NCBI GenBank assembly: GCA_029975915.1
Contig: JARKOC010000125.1
Span: 1 to 64,000 of the forward strand
DNA length: 64,000 nt
From: Bryobacteraceae bacterium
GTDB taxonomy: Bacteria; Acidobacteriota; Terriglobia; Bryobacterales; Bryobacteraceae
Reading direction: 5' to 3'
Both the position numbers and the translations under genes were made by a program. Positions 54,705 through 63,404 of this stretch are shown in pieces. Numbering within the stretch: position 1 is the first letter of the stretch; every line of letters begins with the position of its first letter. Under the pieces are notes generated by a model, which saw only the letters and a list, made by a program, of their open reading frames with translations, ran no database searches and was not told the DNA's origin.

Positions 54705-56114
54705 ATGTCACCTTCAGAAGTTCTTGAGTTTGCCAAGGCTCAAAACGCCCGCCAGATCGACATTCGCTTCACGGACTTGCCCGGACTCTCCCAGCACATC
54801 TCATACCCCATATCCCAACTCACCGAAGACTCATTCGAAGAAGGCTTCGGCATCGACGGTTCAAGCATCCGTGGATGGGCGGCGATCAACGAGAGCGACA
54901 TGCTTCTGATCCCCGATCCGGCGACCTGCTACATGGATCCGTTCTTCGAGACGCCTACTCTGTGCATGGTTGGCGACATCATCGATCCCATCACACGCCA
55001 GCGCTACGACCGCGATCCGCGCTGGATCGCCAAGAAAGCGGAAATGTTCCTCCAGAACAGCGGCCTCGCCGACACGGCCTTCTTCGGCGCCGAAGCCGAG
55101 TTTTTCATCTTCGACAACATCCGGTTCGATCAGAACCAGCATTCAGGGTTCTATTTCATCGATGCCGAAGAGGGGCGCTGGAACTCCAGCCGCGCCGAAA
55201 ACAACCTGGGCTATCGCCCGCGCTACAAGGAGGGCTACTTCCCGCTTCCGCCGACCGACCACTATCAGGATCTTCGAGCCGAGATGGTGGAGGTCATGCT
55301 CTCGGTCGGGTTACAGATTGAATGCCACCACCATGAAGTCGCCACCGGCGGCCAATGCGAAATCGACCAGCGCTTCGACACCCTGGTCAAGTCGGCCGAC
55401 AACATGATGCTGTTTAAGTACTGTGTCCGCAACGTCGCCTACCGGTACGGCAAGACGGTCACCTTTATGCCGAAGCCTCTGTTCGGTGACAACGGCAGCG
55501 GGATGCATGTCCACCAGTCGCTCTGGAGAGCAGGTACCCCCCTGTTCGCCGGTGACGGCTATGCGGGCCTCAGCCAGATGGCTTTGTGGTACATCGGGGG
55601 GTTGCTGAGGCACTCACGCGCGCTGTCGGCAATCATCGCCCCCACCACCAATAGCTATAAGCGCCTCGTCCCCGGCTATGAGGCACCCGTCAATCTAGCG
55701 TACTCGCGCCGCAACCGTTCGGCAGCAGTTCGTATTCCCATGTACTCGGCAAGCCCTAAATCCAAGCGCATCGAGTACCGTCCGCCGGATCCTTCGGCGA
55801 ATCCTTATCTTGCATTCTCGGCCCTGCTGATGGCCGGCATCGACGGCATTCTGAACAAGATCGATCCAGGGGAGTCGCTCGACAAGGATATTTATGACCT
55901 GTCGCCTGAGGAACTGCGCAAAGTTCCATCCATGCCCGGCTCGCTCGACGAAGCCCTCGATTGCCTCGACGCCGATCATGACTTTCTGCTCAAGGGCGAC
56001 GTCTACACGGACGAACTAATCGAAGCGTTCATCAACTACAAGCGGAAAGCCGAAGCCGAAGCTGTCCGCCTCCGGCCACACCCTTACGAGTTCGCGCTGT
56101 ACTACGACATCTGA
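54705..56114 (+). CDS. glnA: Glutamine synthetase type I (adenylylation-site type)
   Basis: ATG 54705 follows CGGAGG; the frame is open further upstream but the 469-residue product from here has the exact usual length. Landmarks: [81 protein letters not shown] and the adenylylation loop [13 protein letters not shown] with the tyrosine present. It should be the main ammonia-assimilating enzyme and be controlled by GlnE-type modification. Confidence 0.97.
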   Translation: MSPSEVLEFAKAQNARQIDIRFTDLPGLSQHISYPISQLTEDSFEEGFGIDGSSIRGWAAINESDMLLIPDPATCYMDPFFETPTLCMVGDIIDPITRQRYDRDPRWIAKKAEMFLQNSGLADTAFFGAEAEFFIFDNIRFDQNQHSGFYFIDAEEGRWNSSRAENNLGYRPRYKEGYFPLPPTDHYQDLRAEMVEVMLSVGLQIECHHHEVATGGQCEIDQRFDTLVKSADNMMLFKYCVRNVAYRYGKTVTFMPKPLFGDNGSGMHVHQSLWRAGTPLFAGDGYAGLSQMALWYIGGLLRHSRALSAIIAPTTNSYKRLVPGYEAPVNLAYSRRNRSAAVRIPMYSASPKSKRIEYRPPDPSANPYLAFSALLMAGIDGILNKIDPGESLDKDIYDLSPEELRKVPSMPGSLDEALDCLDADHDFLLKGDVYTDELIEAFINYKRKAEAEAVRLRPHPYEFALYYDI

Positions 56115-56126
56115 AATCGATTCAGC

Positions 56127-56852
56127 TCACTTCGCCGCCAGCCGCCAACGCCGCTGTCCGGGGGGCTGGAGGCCCTGAACGATGCTGGGGAATCCGAAGT
56201 TGACATGCTGTCGCATCGCCTCGTCGGCCTTTTGAACATCGCCCGAGGCGAGCGCGGCGGCCAGATCGGAATGGAAGCGCGGCGGCAGAGAGCGCTGTTG
56301 CGCGGCCACATCGAGCAGGGCGTTGTAGATCAACACCTGTTCCTTTTCCAAAGCGACCTTCAGCAGATGGCAGCGGCTTAGTTCGGCCACTCTGGAATGA
56401 AACGCCATGTGCTCGCTCTGGAATGCAAGCTGCGCGGCGCCGTCTCCGGATGTGGCGAGGTACTGAGCGTAGAGCTTGTCGAGACGTTTAGCCTGGCGCC
56501 GGATCTCCGCCCGTTCACTTTTGGTGGCGTGCGCGGCAAACAGCCGCGCCGACTGCGTCTCGAGCGCTTCGCGCAATTGGTAGCGCTCGCGGATTTCATC
56601 GACTGCGGGAACGCGGACTCGCGTCCCCGCCCGCGGGCGGCTCTCCACCAATCCATCGTGTTCCAGTCGCTGAAGCGCCTCCGACACAGGCAGAAAACTC
56701 ATGCCAAATTCAAGCGCCAGCGTGCGGCGGGACAAGGCTGCCCCGAGCGGATAGCGGCCGCTCAGAATCCTTGACCGGACCTCGGTGTATGCCTGATCGG
56801 CGAGTGTCTGGGCCGAGGCGCGTCCCCGTTGACGAGCCCTTCGTAAAGCCAT
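56127..56852 (-). CDS. GntR-family regulator with FCD domain
   Basis: ATG 56852 is chosen (a TTG four codons earlier is possible). The 241-residue product has the GntR winged helix (QAYTEVRSRILSGRYPLGAALSRRTLALEFGMSFLPVSEALQRLEHDGLVESRPRAGTRV, read in parts) and an FCD ligand domain (YQLREALETQSARLFAAHA, FHSRVAELSRCHLL, HSDLAAALASGDVQKADEAMRQHV). It is convergent to glnA. Its target and ligand are not visible. Confidence 0.9.
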   Translation of the reverse strand: MALRRARQRGRASAQTLADQAYTEVRSRILSGRYPLGAALSRRTLALEFGMSFLPVSEALQRLEHDGLVESRPRAGTRVRVPAVDEIRERYQLREALETQSARLFAAHATKSERAEIRRQAKRLDKLYAQYLATSGDGAAQLAFQSEHMAFHSRVAELSRCHLLKVALEKEQVLIYNALLDVAAQQRSLPPRFHSDLAAALASGDVQKADEAMRQHVNFGFPSIVQGLQPPGQRRWRLAAK

Positions 56853-57034
56853 ATGGACGCTCAAAATATATCAGGTCCGGCGTGCGGAATGGCAAGCCGG
56901 GCTACTTAGTACGCCGTGCCCGCGCCACGGATCTAAGGTGGGCTTTCTAGTGCTTGAAATAGGAGGTACGCCCAATTCAGCCTGACAGCCGGGCCAAGTT
57001 AAGATCCCATTTGAGAGCATCCCAGTTGGAGCCA

Positions 57035-57259
57035 ATGAGCAGCATGAACACCAGGCGGCCGCCGAAAGGCTTCTATTCCGAGATGGAAGTAGCCGCCACG
57101 ATAGGCGTCAGCGTGGAGCAGTTGCGCACGTTGGTACGCAGTCACATCGTCCAGGCTGAAGAGGATGTCGATAAGATCCCGAAGGCTTGGTACCAGCCCT
57201 CCGATGTGGTTCTGCTGCGGATGCTGGTCGCCGGAGTATCCGGTTCCTCAGCCCACTGA
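57035..57259 (+). CDS. Small MerR-like helix-turn-helix protein
   Basis: From ATG 57035 the 74-residue product reads MSSMNTRRPPKGFYSEMEVAATIGVSVEQLRTLVRSHI in parts, a single MerR/excisionase-like helix-turn-helix, then DVDKIPKAWYQPSDVVLLRML, where the last segment looks like the wing or dimer strand. I recall similar short proteins as common in Acidobacteria, function unknown. It precedes the dehydrogenase gene by 108 bp in the same direction. Confidence 0.6.
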   Translation: MSSMNTRRPPKGFYSEMEVAATIGVSVEQLRTLVRSHIVQAEEDVDKIPKAWYQPSDVVLLRMLVAGVSGSSAH

Positions 57260-57367
57260 TCGCGCCTGGTCCTTCTCCCCGCAGCATCCCTGCCGCGTTT
57301 GTCCAGTGGCGCGCCGTCATCGTACAATCAGGCTTCCACCGAATGGAACAAGGAAGGAGTGTGCAGG

Positions 57368-58264
57368 ATGAAACTGGGATTCCTTGGCCTCGGGATCATG
57401 GGATACCCGATGGCCCGACATCTGTTGGAGGCTGGTCACGAGGTTGCCCTTTGGTCTCACACCTCCGCAAAGGCGCAAAGGTTGGCCGCCGAGCACGCGG
57501 GGGCGCGTGCTTGCGCCACTCCCGCGGAGGTGGCCAGAGGGGCCGAAATCGTCTTTCTGTGCGTCGGCGATACAGCCATGTCTGAACAAGTCACCTTTGG
57601 GCAGGACGGCCTGATTGAAGCTCTGGCGCCCGGCTCAATCGTCGCCGATTGTTCCACCGTCGCGCCAAGCTACGCCCGCAGCGCTGCCGCCAGGCTGGCC
57701 GAAAAAGGAATCAGTTTCGTCGATGCACCGTGCACGGGATCCAAGGCTGGCGCTGAGGGTGGGGTGCTGACGTTTATGGTCGGCGCAGATCCAGAAATAT
57801 ATGAAAAAGTGAAGCCGGCCTTAGAGGCGATGGGGAAACTGCTCTATTACTGCGGCGGGATCGGGATGGGCCTGAGCGCCAAGCTCTCGCAGAACCTTAT
57901 TCTTTGCAATCTGTTACAGGGGTTCAATGAGGGCATGGTGCTGGCTACAAAGGCCGGGGTCGACGCCAATCTCATGCTCGACATCCTGAACAACTCCGCC
58001 GCCAAGAGCGGACTGATCACAGTGAAAGGCCCCAACGTCCTCAAAAGAGACTTTAGTACCAATTTTTCAGTGAGATGGATGCACAAGGACATCGGCTTGA
58101 TGCTGGATTCAGCCACAGAACTGGGCGTCCCCATGCCCCTAACGGCAGTCACGCGGCAGATGTTTCAGGCAGCCATCACCGAAGGTCACGCGGACGAGGA
58201 TATCATCGCTACTATCAAGGTGTTAGAGCGGATGGTGGGGGTCGAGGTCAAGGGGACCGACTAG
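57368..58264 (+). CDS. 3-hydroxyisobutyrate dehydrogenase-like oxidoreductase
   Basis: ATG 57368 follows GGAAGGAG; 298 residues. The NAD(P)-binding start KLGFLGLGIMGYPMARHLLEAGHEV is diagnostic of the beta-hydroxyacid dehydrogenase family. The substrate signature FVDAPCTGSKAGAEGG and the catalytic lysine region GIGMGLSAKLSQNLI are present. Substrates may be hydroxyisobutyrate, tartronate semialdehyde or succinic semialdehyde; the sequence alone does not decide. Confidence 0.9.
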   Translation: MKLGFLGLGIMGYPMARHLLEAGHEVALWSHTSAKAQRLAAEHAGARACATPAEVARGAEIVFLCVGDTAMSEQVTFGQDGLIEALAPGSIVADCSTVAPSYARSAAARLAEKGISFVDAPCTGSKAGAEGGVLTFMVGADPEIYEKVKPALEAMGKLLYYCGGIGMGLSAKLSQNLILCNLLQGFNEGMVLATKAGVDANLMLDILNNSAAKSGLITVKGPNVLKRDFSTNFSVRWMHKDIGLMLDSATELGVPMPLTAVTRQMFQAAITEGHADEDIIATIKVLERMVGVEVKGTD

Positions 58265-58269
58265 AAAAA

Positions 58270-58283
58270 TACAAAATTTTGTA
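58270..58283. repeat. 14-bp perfect palindrome TACAAAATTTTGTA
   Basis: The palindrome lies five bases after the dehydrogenase stop codon and nine bases before the -35 box of a predicted promoter. Such AT-rich dyads are typical operators. No T-run makes it a standard terminator. Confidence 0.55.
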
Positions 58284-58291
58284 GAAACCTC

Positions 58292-58320
58292 TTGCAATCC
58301 CAGAAACAGTAGGGTACTCT
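58292..58320 (+). promoter_or_regulatory. Sigma-70-type promoter candidate upstream of dxr
   Basis: TTGCAA (58292-58297) and TACTCT (58315-58320) are spaced by 17 bp. The next gene, dxr, starts 231 bp downstream; the leader between shows no recognised structure. Confidence 0.45.
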
Positions 58321-58551
58321 TAAATCAAGCCAGGGAGGCAACTCCCACCAAAGCGAGACTAACCTCAAAAGACCCCTGAAGCATAGGTCCTCCCTGGCGC
58401 CCTCTGGGTTTCGCAATTCCCCTCCAAAAGGTCGACACCTGTTGAAATGCCTGGAGTCTCAACGTCGGCACATGACTCTCCACTCTGATAATCCGTCGAT
58501 GTCACAGTTGGCTGGCCGCCCGAATGGTAAGATGGCGGACAGTTGCCTCCA

Positions 58552-59733
58552 ATGAAGGTTACCGTCCTAGGCTCAACAGGGAGCATCGGCCAAAGCACAC
58601 TCGACGTGGTCCGGATGAACCGCGACCGCTTCGAGGTGTATGCATTGGTTGCGGGACGCAATATCGGTTCGCTTTGCGAACAAATCAGGGAATTCCGTCC
58701 TGCGGTTGCCGTTGTTGCGAATCAGGAAGATCTTCCGCGGCTCCGCGAATTGCTCAGGGAGGCCAGTATCCCCGAGCCGGAGTTAGCCTGGGGGCCAAAG
58801 GCGTATGTCGATGCAGCCACTGCGCCGGAATCGGGATTCCTGATGTCTTCCATCGTGGGAGTCGCCGGTCTGGAGGCGACGTTTGAAGCGATTCGAGCCG
58901 GAAAACGGATCGGCCTGGCCAACAAAGAAACCCTGGTCGCCGCGGGGAGTTTGGTCATGGGAGAGGTCAAGCAGCGAGGCGTTGAACTGATTCCGGTCGA
59001 TAGCGAACATAACGGAGCGCATCAATGCCTCCGCGCCGGACGGCGGGCCGAAGCCACAAAACTGATTCTGACCGCGTCGGGCGGTCCTTTCCGGAAAACT
59101 CCACTGGCCGGCATGGCGAATGTGACGCCGGAACAGGCGTTGAATCATCCAACCTGGAAGATGGGTCCCCGCATCACGGTGGATTCCGCGACTCTCATGA
59201 ACAAGGGATTCGAGGTGATCGAGGCCTGCTGGCTGTTCGATTTTCCCGTTGAACATGTGGAGGTCGTCGTACACCCCCAGAGCACTGTACATGCAATGGT
59301 CGAATACAACGATGGCAGCGTCATCGCCCAGGTGTGCGCGACCGATATGCGAATGCCTATTCAGTACGCCATGACGTGGCCCGACCGTGCGCCCGCCCCG
59401 GTCCCCCGCTTGAAGTGGGCCGAAAGCCGCACATGGGAGTTCGAACCGCCCAGCTTCGACCGTTTCCCTCTGCTGAAATTGGCCTATCAGGCCCAATCCG
59501 GAGGCGGAAGCCTGACGGCGACGCTGAATGCCGCCGATGAGATAGCAGTGGAGGAGTTTCTGGGCGGGCGGATACCTTTTCTGGCGATTGCTGATGTCGT
59601 GGAGGAGACTCTTTCCCGTGTCGGACGTCTGGAACCGAAGACGATTGCAGACGTGCTAGAAATCGACAGGCGTTCCCGCGAAGTTGCGCGAACCGTTGCA
59701 TCCGGGCTTGGGACCCGCGCCACGGCCCATTGA
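58552..59733 (+). CDS. dxr: 1-deoxy-D-xylulose 5-phosphate reductoisomerase
   Basis: Second enzyme of the MEP isoprenoid pathway, which also feeds hopanoid synthesis. ATG 58552 gives 393 residues with KVTVLGSTGSIGQSTLDVV (NADPH site), LANKETLVAAGSLVM, PVDSEHNGAHQCL (metal ligands and substrate) and LTASGGPFRKTPL, NHPTWKMGPRITVDSATLMNKG. The length is normal. rseP follows after 23 bases, a common linkage. Confidence 0.97.
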   Translation: MKVTVLGSTGSIGQSTLDVVRMNRDRFEVYALVAGRNIGSLCEQIREFRPAVAVVANQEDLPRLRELLREASIPEPELAWGPKAYVDAATAPESGFLMSSIVGVAGLEATFEAIRAGKRIGLANKETLVAAGSLVMGEVKQRGVELIPVDSEHNGAHQCLRAGRRAEATKLILTASGGPFRKTPLAGMANVTPEQALNHPTWKMGPRITVDSATLMNKGFEVIEACWLFDFPVEHVEVVVHPQSTVHAMVEYNDGSVIAQVCATDMRMPIQYAMTWPDRAPAPVPRLKWAESRTWEFEPPSFDRFPLLKLAYQAQSGGGSLTATLNAADEIAVEEFLGGRIPFLAIADVVEETLSRVGRLEPKTIADVLEIDRRSREVARTVASGLGTRATAH

Positions 59734-59756
59734 GATAGATTAGGAAATCACGAACG

Positions 59757-61067
59757 ATGACATTCTTTGGCAACATCTGGTGGTTGCTTGTACTGCTCGG
59801 GGTGATGATTATCATCCATGAACTCGGGCACTACCTTGCGGCACGATTCTTCGACATCCGTGTGGACACGTTCAGCATCGGCTTCGGCCCGCGCATGTTC
59901 GGTTTCCGCCGGGGTGAGACCGATTTCCGCTTCTCCTGGATCCTGTTTGGCGGGTATGTCCGCATGGCAGGCGAGCATCCTGGAGATGAGGAGGACCCCC
60001 GCGGGTTCCAGGCCAAGCCGCGATGGCAACGCCTGATTGTGGTCCTTGCCGGTCCAGTGATGAACATGGTGCTGGCCGTGGCGATCCTGACGGGTCTGTA
60101 CATGGTCGAGTTTCCGAAGATGGCCAGCGCCGTCGAGAAGCCGCGAATCGGCTACGTCAAACCAGATTCTCCAGCAGACCGGGCCGGCCTTCAGGAAGGC
60201 GACACGATTCTGTCGATCGCGAACAAGCAGGCGGCAACCTGGGAGGACGTTGTTCTCAAAGAATATGTCAGTGCCGGAGTGCCGCTTCCAGTTTTGTACG
60301 AGCGCAACGGCGAAGCGCGCAATGTCCTGGTGACACCCCTGCTGGATGAGCGTGCGGGAGTTGGTTTGGCCGGCTGGTCCGCCTGGACCGAGATCGAAGT
60401 CGGGGGCCTCCTTGCAGGCATGGACGCCGAAAAGAAGGGGCTCCGAAAAGGCGACAAGCTGGTCTCCATTAACGGCAAGCCGATCCGCACCATTTACACT
60501 ATTCACGACGAGGTGCGGTCTTCCGGGGGAAAGCCCGTCCAGATTGTGGCCGAGCGCGATGGCCGCCGGATGGAATTATCAGTCCAACCGAAACAGTCCG
60601 ACGCCGATGGCGCGAGACGCTGGATGGTAGGTATCGAGTTGGCGCCGAAGATGGTCTACCTCCAACTGCCCTTCCCGGAAGCCGTATCCCAGTCCGTTCA
60701 GCACAACATCAAAGGGGCAACGCTGATCTTCCAGTTCCTGCAAGCCATTATCGAACGCCGTTCCTCGCCTAAGTCGCTCGAAGGGCCCATCCGGATCGCT
60801 CAGCTTTCAGGCGACGCCGCGCGTGAGGGAACCACCAGTTTCCTCAGTCTGATGGCCACGGTCAGCCTCAACCTGGCTGTGTTCAACCTGCTGCCTATCC
60901 CCATCCTCGATGGCGGCATGATCCTGCTTTTGCTCATCGAGATGCTCATCCGCCGCGACATGAGTCTCGCGCTCAAGGAGAATATCCTCAAGCTCGGATT
61001 CGTGTTCCTGATGGTGATGGTGGTTTTCGTTCTCTACAACGACATCAGCAAACTTCTGCCTGGCTGA
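59757..61067 (+). CDS. rseP: RseP-like site-2 zinc metalloprotease
   Basis: The 436-residue inner-membrane protease has the zinc motif HELGH in an N-terminal membrane segment (IIIHELGHYLAARFF), FGGYVRMAG, two PDZ-like domains (VKPDSPADRAGLQEGDTILSI and KGLRKGDKLVSINGKPI) and the C-terminal NLLPIPILDGG motif, where the aspartate is the third zinc ligand. It cleaves membrane proteins such as anti-sigma factors. It is coupled to dxr. Confidence 0.96.
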   Translation: MTFFGNIWWLLVLLGVMIIIHELGHYLAARFFDIRVDTFSIGFGPRMFGFRRGETDFRFSWILFGGYVRMAGEHPGDEEDPRGFQAKPRWQRLIVVLAGPVMNMVLAVAILTGLYMVEFPKMASAVEKPRIGYVKPDSPADRAGLQEGDTILSIANKQAATWEDVVLKEYVSAGVPLPVLYERNGEARNVLVTPLLDERAGVGLAGWSAWTEIEVGGLLAGMDAEKKGLRKGDKLVSINGKPIRTIYTIHDEVRSSGGKPVQIVAERDGRRMELSVQPKQSDADGARRWMVGIELAPKMVYLQLPFPEAVSQSVQHNIKGATLIFQFLQAIIERRSSPKSLEGPIRIAQLSGDAAREGTTSFLSLMATVSLNLAVFNLLPIPILDGGMILLLLIEMLIRRDMSLALKENILKLGFVFLMVMVVFVLYNDISKLLPG

Positions 61068-61176
61068 GTTATATTGCCTTCGACACCTCACTGAGCGCCC
61101 ATGGGCCGCTGGTCCACAACCGCGGCCGCAGAGAGCGGATTGCGGGGGCGCTTCTCGATGGTGAGAGGAGAAGGCA

Positions 61177-62400
61177 ATGAACGGTTCTAGCCAAACAAAA
61201 CCTGATCCGGCCCGCCGGGGCTTCCTGAAGGCTTCAGGAGCGGTGGGCCTTTTGATCGTCCGGCCTGAAACGGCTTTCGGCTCCCAGGCTAATTCAACCG
61301 TCGAGGTTGGGCTGGTTGGTTGCGGCGGACGCGGCAACTGGATCGCGCCGTTCTTTCCCGAGTTCACCGGTGCGCGTATCGTCGCCCTGGCCGACGTCGT
61401 GAGAGCGAATCTGGACTCCACCGTTGCGAAGTTCAAACTCGACTCCAGCCGCGCATACTACGGCCCTGACGCCTATAAACAACTCGCCCATTCAAAGGTT
61501 GACGCCGTGGCGATCGAAACGCCGCCCTACTTCCATCCCGAGCAGGCCGCCGCCGCCGTCGACGCCGGAAAGCACGTCTTCTGCGCCAAGCCCATCGCCG
61601 TCGATGTTCCTGGATGCCGTTCCTTCCAGGCCACCGGCAAACTGGCTGCCTCGAAGAACCTCTCCTTCTGGGTCGATTTCCAGAGCCGAGCCATGCCCGT
61701 CTTCCAGGAACTCGTCCAGCGCATACGCCGCGGCGACATCGGCGCGCCCGTCATGGCGCAGGTCTTCTACTACGCCGGACGCCCGGCCAAGGACAAGGGA
61801 ACGCCCGGCATGGACCCTGGCCACCGCCGCGTGGCCAACTTCTACATGGACAAGGTGACGGGCGGCGACATCATCGTCGAACAGAACATCCACGTCATCG
61901 ACATGGCCAACTGGTATCTTAACGGCCATCCCTTGAAAGCCACTGGCACCGGCGGCCGTACCAATTGGGCTGGCACCGGCTACGAGGGAAGCGACGCCTG
62001 GGACCATTTTCTTGTCCACTACGACTATCCCGGCAACGTCCACGCCGATTTCAGTTCCCACCAGTTGACCCGACACTTCTCGGATCTCTGCGTCCGCGTT
62101 TTTGGGCTCAAAGGCGCCGCCGACACCCACTACGGCGGAATGGTTCGGATCAACGGCGACAACGCCTGGCTGGGCGCCGAGAAGGACGACACCTTCCGTC
62201 AGGGCGCCATAAACAACGTTAAGAGCTTTATCGCCGCCATTCGCGACAACAAGCCCATCAACAACGCGGATGTCTCGGTGGAAAGCAACCTGACCGCCAT
62301 CCTGGGCCGCATGTCCGCCTACAATCACACCACAGTGACCTGGGACGAGATGATTGCGTCGACCGAAAGGCTGACTCTCGACCTGAAACTGCGCTGGTAA
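61177..62400 (+). CDS. Gfo/Idh/MocA-family oxidoreductase, Tat-exported
   Basis: A GAGAGGAG site precedes ATG 61177. The 407-residue protein begins with a twin-arginine-like signal (ARRGFLKASGAVGLL). The dinucleotide-binding VGLVGCGGRGNWIAPFF and the EKP-like motif (GKHVFCAKPIAVD) follow, then GGDIIVEQNIHVIDMANWYL. Members oxidise or reduce sugars. The next gene encodes a DUF1080 protein 19 bases later, a frequent partner in sugar degradation in this kind of organism. Confidence 0.92.
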   Translation: MNGSSQTKPDPARRGFLKASGAVGLLIVRPETAFGSQANSTVEVGLVGCGGRGNWIAPFFPEFTGARIVALADVVRANLDSTVAKFKLDSSRAYYGPDAYKQLAHSKVDAVAIETPPYFHPEQAAAAVDAGKHVFCAKPIAVDVPGCRSFQATGKLAASKNLSFWVDFQSRAMPVFQELVQRIRRGDIGAPVMAQVFYYAGRPAKDKGTPGMDPGHRRVANFYMDKVTGGDIIVEQNIHVIDMANWYLNGHPLKATGTGGRTNWAGTGYEGSDAWDHFLVHYDYPGNVHADFSSHQLTRHFSDLCVRVFGLKGAADTHYGGMVRINGDNAWLGAEKDDTFRQGAINNVKSFIAAIRDNKPINNADVSVESNLTAILGRMSAYNHTTVTWDEMIASTERLTLDLKLRW

Positions 62401-62419
62401 TCAAGGAGTGCCAAAACAA

Positions 62420-63244
62420 ATGAACAAGCCGATTCTGTTTCTGCTGGCTTCCACCCTCGTCCTCAGCGTCTGCGCGCAACCTCCCGAGGACCGCAAGACG
62501 CGCGGCTGCTCTGACCCGCCCGGCTACTCCGACACACCCGTCATCCCGGGCCAGACCTGGAAAGTTCATGACATCACCCGTCCGCATCCGCCGAAGGTCC
62601 CAGGCGCCGTTGTCACCACGCCTCCGCCGGCCGACGCGGCCGTCCTCTTTAATGGCAAGGACCTGTCGCAGTGGAAAAGCTACATCCGGGGACGCGAATC
62701 CGCGCCGCAGTGGAAGGTGGCCAACGGCTATGTTGAAGTCGCCGGCCGCGGCGACCTGGTAACCAAACAGCAGTTCGGTGACATCCAACTGCACCTTGAA
62801 TGGCAGGTCCCTACGCCGGTGGAAGGCTGCGGGCAGTGGGCGGCGAACTCGGGCGTCATCCTGATGGGCCGTTACGAGATCCAGGTGCTCGAATCCTTCA
62901 ATAGCGTCACCTACGCCGACGGCCAGGCCTCGGCGATGTACGGCCAGTTTCCGCCGCGCGTCAACGCTTCATTGCCGCCGGGCCAATGGCAGAGCTACGA
63001 CATCCTGTTCGAAGCTCCCCGCTGGGAGGGCTCGAAAATGGTGAAAGCGCCGGCCGTTACAGTATTCCATAACGGCGTCATGGTCCACCACCGCCAGGAG
63101 TTCGTCGGCCAGATGGCCCACCGCATTCATAAGCCGTTCGAAGTCCACGGTCCCGAAGCGCCGCTGGTCCTCCAGAATCACGACGCCACCGTCCGCTACC
63201 GCAACATATGGATCAGGCCTTTGAAAGGTTACGACGCCAAGTAG
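62420..63244 (+). CDS. Secreted DUF1080 (3-keto-glycoside hydrolase-like) protein
   Basis: ATG 62420 follows AAGGAG at 62403-62408; a GTG at 62408 overlaps that site. The 274-residue protein has a signal peptide (KPILFLLASTLVLSVCAQ) and the DUF1080 jelly-roll: VLFNGKDLSQWK, GDLVTKQQFGDIQLHLEWQVP, NSGVILMGRYEIQVLESF, and the C-terminal VRYRNIWIRPL. Some family members hydrolyse 3-keto-disaccharides made by Gfo/Idh/MocA enzymes, which fits the adjacent gene. Confidence 0.9.
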   Translation: MNKPILFLLASTLVLSVCAQPPEDRKTRGCSDPPGYSDTPVIPGQTWKVHDITRPHPPKVPGAVVTTPPPADAAVLFNGKDLSQWKSYIRGRESAPQWKVANGYVEVAGRGDLVTKQQFGDIQLHLEWQVPTPVEGCGQWAANSGVILMGRYEIQVLESFNSVTYADGQASAMYGQFPPRVNASLPPGQWQSYDILFEAPRWEGSKMVKAPAVTVFHNGVMVHHRQEFVGQMAHRIHKPFEVHGPEAPLVLQNHDATVRYRNIWIRPLKGYDAK

Positions 63245-63404
63245 GATAGTCCTCCTGGCATTTCCCCGAGGCAACCTTCATCCGGCAGATAAGAGATACC
63301 GCGCAGTCTGACCGGCAGACATCCCGCACGCCCTCTGTTGCAGGGAGATCTTATGGGTCAATCCCGTGTGACGTGAAGTGGATTTCGCGCTCGAACAGAC
63401 GCGG

